13,047 nucleotides of DNA. It comes from DATBAK01 sp036787815 (GTDB taxonomy: Bacteria; Actinomycetota; Acidimicrobiia; IMCC26256; PALSA-610). The stretch spans positions 1 to 13,047 of the forward strand of contig DAIQOP010000099.1 of NCBI GenBank assembly GCA_036787815.1. The letters are read 5' to 3'. The notes below the pieces were generated by a model that was not told the origin of the DNA, searched no databases, and was given only the letters and a program-made list of their open reading frames with translations. The translations under genes and the position numbers were made by a program. Each line of letters begins with the position of its first letter. Positions within the stretch are counted from its first letter, which is position 1. Below are positions 8,399 to 13,047 of the stretch, one piece after another.

Positions 8399-8800
8399 AT
8401 GGCGCCCTCGTCGTTCACGGTGTTCGGGTCGTTGGCGAAGCTCGCTACCGAGACCTGAGAGCGGGGTTGGTGCCGTCGCGAGCGAGTGAGCCTGGCTGGC
8501 TGGTGCACTCCGCGTCCGCTGCTTGCCGAGGCTGCGTACGCAGGACTGCTTCCTCGCGGATGACGAAGGGCGAGGCACACTCCTCGTACAGTCTCATCGA
8601 CACCGCCCACGGCTTGAAGGTCGATCTGTTCGTACTCGGCGACGGTCTCCTCGGCCGCCGCGCAGGTCGAGCGACGAATCACCGTGGCCATCCCCGGCGT
8701 CGCGGAGCGAATCTGGGTTACCTCCCCGGAAGACCAGGTGCTGCGCAAGCAGCGTCGGGGTCGCCGCCCGAAGAGGTCTTTGTTGAACCGACGTGACAAC
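8399..8800 (+). pseudogene. Decayed nucleotidyltransferase-fold gene (DUF6036/AbiEii-like)
   Basis: No intact frame exists, but fragments typical of this family lie in the right order and spacing in three plus-strand frames. A VFGSLA segment (8423-8437) matches the nucleotidyltransferase GS motif. DCFLADDE is at 8544-8567, about 37 codons later, as in intact members. SSYSLIDTAHGLKVDLFVLG (from 8581) corresponds to the SFNVIHLxTGxKVDLFV signature. QVERRITVAIPG followed by RIWVTSPEDQVLRKQ (8663-8755) corresponds to the conserved 'ATPEDxVLxKL' region. A net one-base shift separates the last two between about 8650 and 8662; another shift lies near 8570, and a stop follows the GSLA part. The C-terminal 'RQWRDV' region is only hinted at (NRRDN near 8790). 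Intact relatives are nucleotidyltransferase-like proteins, some acting in toxin-antitoxin pairs. The family match rests on recall of its motifs, not on a search. Confidence 0.6.
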
Positions 8801-8974
8801 CCGAAGAGGCATCGGTACGGGGCCGGACCAGGCGTCGACACAAGTCCTGCCTCATCGCCGGGCCGATAACCGATCCGTATCACCGCTGGAGGTCGGACGT
8901 TCGGCCGCACCGTCGGCGGATGAAATGGGTTCGTTCCGCGCTCCGGGGGCTTGCACTGCCAGACCTCGCTGGCC
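8801..8974. other. Short non-coding stretch downstream of the pseudogene
   Basis: I see no gene here. A GCCAG / CTGGC inverted repeat with a 7-nt loop (8957-8973) sits right after the stop of the minus-strand gene that ends at 8975. It could form a small hairpin but has no T-run. Confidence 0.4.
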
Positions 8975-9916
8975 TCATTCGTCCGCGGGCGCCTGGCGTT
9001 GCTTGTACGCGTCCAACAATTGGGCGAGGCCCCGGTCCAGGCTTGCGCGAAGTTGAACGACTCGCTCGAAGCCACCGTGGAGTGCGTGGTGCGCAGCGAG
9101 TCCCTCCGCTCGTCCGTCGGCATCGTGATCTCGAAAACGACGGTCGAGGACCTGTTGTGTCACCCACTTGTGCGCGTCGGTCGGTGTCTCAAACTTCTTG
9201 TTCAACAAGGCGACGAGCACTCTGCGCCACGTTTCGTCGTCGGACGGTTCGTTCTCCTCGTCCCAGACACCGCGGACGCGAACCTTGCCGTCGAAGGCCC
9301 ATTCCTTGACGTACGCGGAGAGATCACCCCACGTGACCCACGGCGTGAGGCTTCGAATCTCGTCCCACCCCTCCCCTGTGGCCGCGACGCCAACGTAGGC
9401 ATCGTCAGTTACCACGTCGGCGAGCACCTCAATCACCGCGTCGAGATACTCCGCGAGCTGCGGGTCGCCGACGAACGCGAGTTGCTGCGCGTCGAGCACG
9501 GAGTCGGCCTCAAGCACGGCTGCCTCAAGCGCATCGAGGCGGTCCTCCGTAAGCAGCTGATGAGCGGTGCGGTGGGCCAAGCGCTGCTCCAGAAAATCGC
9601 GAGGCTGCATCGCGTCCACCGTTTCGCGCATGTTGAATGCCACCACTTCAGCGTTCTCTGCGAACGGGCCTCGCCGAATCGGTCTCGAATGAAGCGCATA
9701 AGCGCCGTGTACGAGCGAACTCTCTGACGACTTTCGTTTTCCTTCCTCCGTCTTGGGGCCCGTCGACAAAATCGCATTGCGTCGGTTCGCCGCGAGCTGC
9801 TTCTCGCTCACGTGCCGCGCGTCGCTCGACTCTTCTGGCGGTGAGTCAACAACGAATGGCGACGAGGCATCGTCGCCCTCGTCTTTCTCGGCGTCATTCT
9901 CGTGGTCGTTTGTCAT
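8975..9916 (-). CDS. Uncharacterised protein of the 'STGPKTEEGK' family
   Basis: A 313-residue protein read from the ATG at 9916. The frame stays open to 10075, but a near-consensus promoter (9981-9954) lies within that extension, so the shorter form is preferred. Residues 1-38 are very acidic and probably disordered. The hallmark is AANRRNAILSTGPKTEEGKR at residues 42-61, followed by SSLVHGAYA. This motif recurs in many bacterial hypothetical proteins, often as RANAxxSTGPKTxEGKAxxxxNALKHG, and its function is unknown to me. Residues 104-140 (PRDFLEQRLAHRTAHQLL and an Ala/Glu-rich helix) match the helical part that usually follows. The C-terminal 170 residues show a DETWRRVLVALLNKKFETPTDA segment and a final helix, unlike anything I recognise. 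No signal peptide or membrane segment. It stands alone among remnants, on its own promoter, consistent with an acquired accessory gene. Confidence 0.8.
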   Translation of the reverse strand: MTNDHENDAEKDEGDDASSPFVVDSPPEESSDARHVSEKQLAANRRNAILSTGPKTEEGKRKSSESSLVHGAYALHSRPIRRGPFAENAEVVAFNMRETVDAMQPRDFLEQRLAHRTAHQLLTEDRLDALEAAVLEADSVLDAQQLAFVGDPQLAEYLDAVIEVLADVVTDDAYVGVAATGEGWDEIRSLTPWVTWGDLSAYVKEWAFDGKVRVRGVWDEENEPSDDETWRRVLVALLNKKFETPTDAHKWVTQQVLDRRFRDHDADGRAEGLAAHHALHGGFERVVQLRASLDRGLAQLLDAYKQRQAPADE

Positions 9917-9953
9917 GCCGTAAGCATCAGCAAACTGCGGCAAGGAATCAAGC

Positions 9954-9981
9954 CTTATATTGTCCGCCGGAACCCTGTCAA
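9954..9981 (-). promoter_or_regulatory. Near-consensus sigma70-type promoter of the STGPKTEEGK gene
   Basis: On the minus strand TTGACA (9981-9976) is followed by a 16-bp spacer and TATAAG (9959-9954): a perfect -35 and five of six -10 bases, which is unusual in such GC-rich DNA. Transcription would begin near 9947, giving a leader of about 30 nt before the ATG at 9916. Confidence 0.65.
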
Positions 9982-9983
9982 AG

Positions 9984-9997
9984 TGGGCTCGAGTCCA
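9984..9997. repeat. Near-perfect 14-bp palindrome next to the -35 box
   Basis: TGGGCTCGAGTCCA reads as a palindrome with a single mismatched pair. It lies 2 bp upstream of the -35 box at 9976-9981. The position suits an operator or activator site, but no cognate regulator is visible. Confidence 0.35.
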
Positions 9998-10069
9998 CGG
10001 TGCGTTTTGCACCCGACCGTCCATTCGTCGCCCGTCACCCGCGCCGACCCGACACGACTTCCAGTTACC

Positions 10070-10120
10070 GATCACCGACTACTTCGTTGGGTCGACGACC
10101 CGACGAAGTCGCGGTTGATC
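10070..10120. repeat. Large imperfect palindrome, strong potential hairpin
   Basis: The central 29 bp (10081-10109) form two 14-base arms around one base, with 13 of 14 pairs matching; the odd pair is a G/T wobble. The left arm starts ACTTCGTTGGGTCG and the right arm ends CGACCCGACGAAGT. With small bulges, the symmetry extends to GATCA at the left (10070) and TGATC at the right (10120). No T-run follows on either strand. It lies in the long gap upstream of the STGPKTEEGK gene. It could be a transcription-stopping hairpin, a REP-like element, or an element end. Confidence 0.75.
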
Positions 10121-10190
10121 CAATCGACCATCTCGAGAGCTCGAGCTCCGTGCATGAAAGACCGTTCCGTAGCGGAGCAAGGACGAGCGT
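10110..10190 (-). pseudogene. Possible IS3-type transposase fragment
   Basis: On the minus strand, RNGLSCTELE in one frame recalls the NGLYKTELI segment of IS3-family OrfB transposases. Immediately after it, LEMVDWINR in another frame recalls their LEWVDWFNxRR segment. The twenty or so residues that normally separate them are missing. The match is short and by eye, and the DNA-level match is better than chance only if the two pieces belong together. Confidence 0.3.
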
Positions 10191-10416
10191 GCGTCTCTCC
10201 GTTACGAATCCGCGCATCCCGAGCACTGAAGAGGAAGTGTTTTGTCGTCGACCTGGTTCCGCGCGCGCTGGAGCACTCATCCGGCCGGCGGCGATCATAT
10301 GGACAGGCCTCCGGTAACTGCGGAGCGGTCACCGCTCCACGCAGGTCACAAAGCGAACAGTTCAGATCTCAAGGCGCGTCCGTCGAATCGAGCGTTGCGT
10401 CCCACCCTTAGATGTG
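10191..10416. other. Intergenic DNA with no recognised gene
   Basis: Frames on both strands are short and show no family signature. Together with 9982-10190 this makes a gap of roughly 450 bp between the STGPKTEEGK gene promoter and the tetR stop, holding only the palindrome and the possible transposase scrap. Confidence 0.4.
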
Positions 10417-10430
10417 CCCTAGAGCCGGCG

Positions 10431-11126
10431 TTAGGGGACGGGTCGATCTCGGTGGCCGCGGGTGCCGCTGATTGCGTTGATCGTTGCCTTGGAGCGGCGC
10501 TGCTTGCGTTGTCGGCTGCTTGTTGGGGGCGGAACGGTGCTTGCCCGTTGAAGGAGTGCTTGTGCGGACCAGCGCGTGAGCGCGACGGCGTCGTTCCTCG
10601 AGAGGCCGGCGACGTCGACGAGCCATGCGATCGCTTCAATGCCGATGGTGGCGCGGATGCTGAGCACGAGTTGGCGGAACTGTTCGTCGGAGAGGTCATT
10701 ACGGACGCCGTCGAGCGCCTCGGCGATCCATGCGATTGCACGTCCCTGACGCAGGGGAAGCGCCGCTCGTTCGGCGGCGTCTGCCTCGAGCGAGAGGCGC
10801 AGCATCGTTCGCTGCTGCGCTTCAGTTTCGAGGATCATGGCGCTGAAGTTGCAGACGACGGCATCGAGTCGCGCGGCCGGGTCCTGCGGCGGGTTCGCCG
10901 GAAGCATCGACGTGGCCGCGATCTCGGGGTGCGCCGCGAGAAGCAGCGCACGCTTGTTCGGGAAGTAGCGGTACGCCGTGGTCCGTGAGATGGACGCGGC
11001 CTCGGCGGCGTCCTCGACCGTCGGTGTGACGCCGGCGGCGACGAGGTCACGAGCGGCAGCCACGAGGACGGCTCGGGTCCGGGCCTTCTGGGCCGAGCGC
11101 CCGCCGGTCTCATAGGGCGTTGACAT
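10431..11126 (-). CDS. TetR-family transcriptional repressor
   Basis: A 231-residue protein; TetR regulators are usually 190-230. The N-terminal helix-turn-helix is clear: a helix rich in Ala (RTRAVLVAAARDLVAAG), then TPTVEDAAEAASISRTTAYR and YFPNKRALLLAAHP, the standard TetR recognition helix and the following turn at about residues 34-66. The rest is the all-helical ligand-binding and dimer domain, ending in a basic, low-complexity tail from about residue 200 (RQRKQRRSK). The ATG at 11126 has no SD. A TACCAT box lies 8 nt upstream, so the mRNA may be leaderless, as is common in actinobacteria. It is divergent from the cupin gene at 11191, and inverted repeats overlap the region between them, so it probably represses itself and that gene. 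A CCCTA/TAGGG inverted repeat overlaps its stop codon. The ligand cannot be read from the sequence. Confidence 0.93.
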   Translation of the reverse strand: MSTPYETGGRSAQKARTRAVLVAAARDLVAAGVTPTVEDAAEAASISRTTAYRYFPNKRALLLAAHPEIAATSMLPANPPQDPAARLDAVVCNFSAMILETEAQQRTMLRLSLEADAAERAALPLRQGRAIAWIAEALDGVRNDLSDEQFRQLVLSIRATIGIEAIAWLVDVAGLSRNDAVALTRWSAQALLQRASTVPPPTSSRQRKQRRSKATINAISGTRGHRDRPVP

Positions 11127-11146
11127 CAGGCTTCATGGTATGTCAA
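11120..11146. promoter_or_regulatory. Inverted repeat TTGACAT-N13-ATGTCAA over the tetR start
   Basis: Seven-base perfect arms (11120-11126 and 11140-11146) flank 13 bp. The left arm covers the tetR start codon and contains TTGACA, usable as a -35 box for the cupin gene on the plus strand; CAATCT 18 bp further would be a weak -10. The spacer holds ATGGTA (minus strand TACCAT), a possible -10 for a leaderless tetR. Either an operator half-site pair or chance overlap of promoter elements. Confidence 0.4.
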
Positions 11147-11154
11147 TCTCGTTA

Positions 11155-11170
11155 TGGGACGTCCGTCCCA
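11155..11170. promoter_or_regulatory. Candidate TetR operator TGGGAC-N4-GTCCCA
   Basis: A 16-bp inverted repeat with perfect 6-base arms around GTCC lies between the divergent tetR and cupin genes, 20 bp upstream of the cupin ATG. Size and symmetry fit a TetR-family operator, and it would overlap the expected transcription start of the cupin gene. Confidence 0.5.
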
Positions 11171-11190
11171 CGAACAGGATCGGTAGAACC

Positions 11191-11709
11191 ATGAGCCCAA
11201 GCACAGCCCGGCAGTCCGTGGTGCGAGCAACTGAGGACGGCGAGCGCCGCTGGTTCTTCGGTGGCGGCCTCCACATCTGGAAAGCGACGGCCGACGACAC
11301 CGATGGCGCGTTCCTCCTCTTCGAGGATCGGATGGACCACGGCAAGGTCACACCGCTGCACCTCCACCCCGACTCCGACGAGACGATGATCGTGCTGGAG
11401 GGCGAGATCCTCATGCACCTCGACGGACAAGAGCACACGGTCAGCGCCGGCGGCATCGCCAGCGCCCCACGAGGCGTCCCTCACGCCTTCAAGGTCTCCG
11501 GCGCCGACGGCGCTCGGCTGCTGTGCCTGCACACACCTGGCTGCTGTCAGGCGTTCTACTGGGACGCCAGCGAACCCGTCGCGAGCGATGACAGTCGAGG
11601 CATCGATGCCGGGCCGGTAGACATGAGCCGCGTGCAGGCTTCGGCCAAGAAGAACGGTGGCATCGAGATCCTCGGTCCGCCCCCATTCAGCCAGGCCGCT
11701 CCAGCCTGA
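11191..11709 (+). CDS. Single-domain cupin protein
   Basis: A 172-residue protein from the ATG at 11191. An in-frame ATG at 11140 would overlap the tetR control region, so the shorter form is preferred; a weak AGGA lies 11 nt upstream. Cupin motif 1 is exact: GKVTPLHLHPDSDETMIVLEG gives G-x5-HxH-x4-E-x6-G, with metal ligands His57, His59 and Glu64. Motif 2, GGIASAPRGVPHAF, supplies His98. All four usual metal ligands are thus present, so a metal-binding fold with either oxygenase/isomerase activity or a binding role is likely. This type resembles quercetin-dioxygenase-like single cupins, but the substrate cannot be told. Divergent from the TetR gene, it is probably induced when TetR binds its ligand, perhaps as a small detoxification or catabolic step. 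A GGGACG/CGTCCC inverted repeat follows the stop codon by 7 nt. Confidence 0.9.
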   Translation: MSPSTARQSVVRATEDGERRWFFGGGLHIWKATADDTDGAFLLFEDRMDHGKVTPLHLHPDSDETMIVLEGEILMHLDGQEHTVSAGGIASAPRGVPHAFKVSGADGARLLCLHTPGCCQAFYWDASEPVASDDSRGIDAGPVDMSRVQASAKKNGGIEILGPPPFSQAAPA

Positions 11710-11716
11710 TTTGGTT

Positions 11717-11741
11717 GGGACGATGCAACGCCCCGCGTCCC
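11717..11741 (+). terminator. Weak hairpin after the cupin gene
   Basis: GGGACG (11717-11722) and CGTCCC (11736-11741) can pair across a 13-nt loop, 7 nt after the cupin stop codon. There is no T-run. The same GGGAC half-site occurs in the candidate operator at 11155-11170, so this may instead be a second, spaced protein-binding site. Confidence 0.25.
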
Positions 11742-12024
11742 CTATGTGCTGTTACACGGGCCAGGTGGAACCTGCCTGCGCGGATGTTCGGTGACGGCGG
11801 GACCGTTCCCGTCGAGGAGCTCAGAATCCACCGAGTCGTCGGTGTGATGCCGCGCCCGGGCGAGACCGAGCGGCTCGCTGGTAACCGCGGAGTGGGCAAC
11901 TGCTCCGTGTGGGCAACCGGTTTCGGGTAGTACGGCTCGCGACATCGGCTCTGGGATCGATCAGCAGCGCCCGATCGTGCGCCGAACTTCATCGGGGCGC
12001 ACGCCCGAAGGATGCACATCGTTC
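11742..12024. other. Intergenic DNA with no recognised gene
   Basis: Between the convergent cupin and serine hydrolase genes. The plus-strand frame ending at 11930 and the minus-strand frame across 11687-12019 have mixed, low-complexity content and match no family I know. I see no tRNA-like cloverleaf or CRISPR pattern. Confidence 0.4.
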
Positions 12025-12047
12025 AGGTCAGCCGTTCGAGCTGACCT
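12025..12047. terminator. Hairpin between convergent genes
   Basis: AGGTCAGC (12025-12032) and GCTGACCT (12040-12047) are perfect 8-base arms around a 7-nt loop. It lies between the converging cupin and serine hydrolase genes, about 160 nt past the stop of the latter, so a bidirectional terminator is plausible. It lacks a T-run, as do many high-GC actinobacterial terminators. A protein-binding site is the alternative. Confidence 0.4.
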
Positions 12048-12086
12048 CCTTCAACCGCGTCGCCCGTCACCCTCCTGATCGAACCT

Positions 12087-12130
12087 CCGAGGCCCCTCCG
12101 AGGCCGCACCGAGGCCGCACCGAGGCCGCA
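12087..12130. repeat. Four tandem copies of an 11-bp unit
   Basis: Three exact copies of CCGAGGCCGCA (12098-12130) follow one copy with two changes, CCGAGGCCCCT (12087-12097). The array lies outside coding sequence, 77 bp beyond the stop of the serine hydrolase gene. Likely a replication-slippage minisatellite; copy number may vary between strains. Confidence 0.85.
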
Positions 12131-12206
12131 AACACGACGGGTCCAGCGTCACGACGGCGGCCGGGCATGCGACGACGTGAACTCCGTGTGGTCGTCGGCG
12201 GGTCGT

Positions 12207-13047
12207 CTAATGCTCGAGGGCATCCCAAGCGGCGGTGGCCACTTCGGAGATCGAGTCGATCCCGTAGCTCTCGGTCGGATCGCCGGATGTGGTCACGGCG
12301 ATCAAGTAGTTGCGCCCGTAGCCGTCGACGCACCCGATGCTCGTGACTGTCGCGCCCGAACCAACCGGCTCGAAGCCGTTCTTCAGGGCGACCGTCGTAC
12401 CGGGAGCCACGCCCGCGGAGACGCCCCACGCCTGGCTGGGCGTGACGTGCTCCATGAGACCGAGCTCGTAGGCGCGCGACGCGTTCGACAGCACGGCGTT
12501 CGGTTGCACCAGCCGCTGGAGCAAGATCACCTGGTCGGCGGCGGTCGTGGTCGTCAGGCCCCACACTACGTTCGGTGTCGTGGACGTCATGCCGACCTCG
12601 TCGTCGAACGCCTGCACCGCCGGCGCGCCCCCGACCTCGTCCCAGAGTGTGGTCGCGGCGCTGTTGTCGCTCGGTTCGATCATTGCCGTCGCGAGTGCCC
12701 GCTCGGTCGGAGTCAGGGAGCGGCCCGAGGCTTGCGCGTCTGCAAGGAGCGTGCCGAGGATCTCGACCTTGACGATGCTCGCGGTGATGGCAAGCTGACC
12801 GGGGCGGTACTGGTAGGCGATGCCGGTGGTGAGGTCGAGCACCGACGCCGAGATCACACCGGCCCGCGCGTTCAGCGAGGCAACGAGTGCCGGTGAGAAG
12901 AAACCCGGCGGAGACTGCTCGACGAGCCAGTACCCGTTGCCTGTCGGTGTCGCGGCCATGCCGACGATCGGTTCGCCGAAGTGGAGGTTCCCCGCGGAGC
13001 CGTGGAAGTGCGCGTCGCCGAAGGTGAAGATGCCGCCGTCGGCCGCG
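12207..13047 (-). CDS. Secreted class A beta-lactamase-like serine hydrolase behind GNGYWLV repeats (5' end missing)
   Basis: The frame is open to the right edge, so the ATG at 12959 is internal and about 279 residues are visible. Residues 1-42 carry DGGIFTFGDA, LHFGEPIVGMAATPTGNGYW and LV, one full unit of a repeat frequent in secreted actinobacterial, especially acidimicrobial, proteins; more copies probably lie upstream. From about residue 50 comes a Beta-lactamase2 (class A-like) domain: SIVK at 90-93 is the nucleophile SxxK, SDN at 126-128 is the second motif, and KNG at 222-224 stands for KTG. ASRAYELGLMEHV and WGVSAGV are typical of this non-classical serine hydrolase group. The active site looks complete, but relatives are rarely proven beta-lactamases; a peptidoglycan-related hydrolase is equally likely. 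The repeat part probably binds the cell surface or a polysaccharide. Signal peptide lies outside the window. Confidence 0.9.
   Translation of the reverse strand, partial: AADGGIFTFGDAHFHGSAGNLHFGEPIVGMAATPTGNGYWLVEQSPPGFFSPALVASLNARAGVISASVLDLTTGIAYQYRPGQLAITASIVKVEILGTLLADAQASGRSLTPTERALATAMIEPSDNSAATTLWDEVGGAPAVQAFDDEVGMTSTTPNVVWGLTTTTAADQVILLQRLVQPNAVLSNASRAYELGLMEHVTPSQAWGVSAGVAPGTTVALKNGFEPVGSGATVTSIGCVDGYGRNYLIAVTTSGDPTESYGIDSISEVATAAWDALEH

Noticed and set aside
8308..9123. A 271-codon minus-strand frame
   Set aside because: It overlaps the STGPKTEEGK gene at one end and runs antisense to the nucleotidyltransferase remnant; its content shows no family motif.
8951..9727. A 258-codon plus-strand frame
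   Set aside because: Antisense to the STGPKTEEGK gene, whose minus-strand product carries the known motif; the plus frame shows none.
9917..10075. Upstream extension of the STGPKTEEGK gene to an ATG at 10075
   Set aside because: A near-consensus promoter and palindrome lie inside it, and the added residues show no conservation-like pattern.
10417..10436. CCCTA-N10-TAGGG inverted repeat over the tetR stop codon as a terminator
   Set aside because: Only a five-base stem, no T-run, and it overlaps coding sequence; too weak to list.
11715..11930. A 71-codon plus-strand frame starting at TTG after the cupin gene
   Set aside because: No ribosome binding site, no recognisable family, and it overlaps a hairpin; treated as chance.

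Overview
The window is high-GC, GC3-rich DNA with an actinobacterial character: GTG starts, TANNNT-type -10 boxes, a MoxR/DUF58-type cluster, and the GNGYWLV/DGGIFTFGDA repeat that is common in secreted proteins of Acidimicrobiia and related Actinobacteriota. My best guess is an acidimicrobial or deep-branching actinobacterium, probably from a metagenome. The lineage is inferred, not proven.

Region 1 (1-8290, all minus strand) is one operon, read from right to left: a membrane-anchored FHA-domain protein (8231-7260), a 2080-residue secreted/anchored protein made of Ig/cadherin-like and fibronectin type III domains (7263-1021), a MoxR-type AAA+ ATPase (1001-33), and the first codons of a further gene at the window edge (24-1), probably DUF58. 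The first two genes overlap by a GTGA, and the third follows after 19 nt with a good ribosome binding site. The order FN3 protein, AAA ATPase, DUF58 matches the 'PFNA' cluster known from bifidobacteria and other actinobacteria, where kinase, phosphatase and transglutaminase-like genes usually accompany it. The version here has a greatly enlarged extracellular protein. A TTGACC-18-TACGCT promoter and an SD place the start of the FHA gene at 8231.

Region 2 (about 8290-10430) is accessory DNA. It holds the frameshifted remains of a DUF6036/AbiEii-like nucleotidyltransferase on the plus strand, an orphan gene of the 'STGPKTEEGK' family with its own near-consensus promoter, a large imperfect palindrome at 10070-10120, and a possible scrap of an IS3-type transposase.

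Region 3 (10431-11709) is a divergent pair: a TetR repressor and a single-domain cupin protein. The 64 bp between them holds two inverted repeats and a TTGACA box, which suggests that TetR controls itself and the cupin gene.

Region 4 (11710-13047) is a gene-poor stretch with a clean hairpin and a four-copy 11-bp tandem repeat. It is followed by the 3' part of a minus-strand gene for a secreted class A beta-lactamase-like serine hydrolase fused behind GNGYWLV-type repeats; this gene runs off the right edge.
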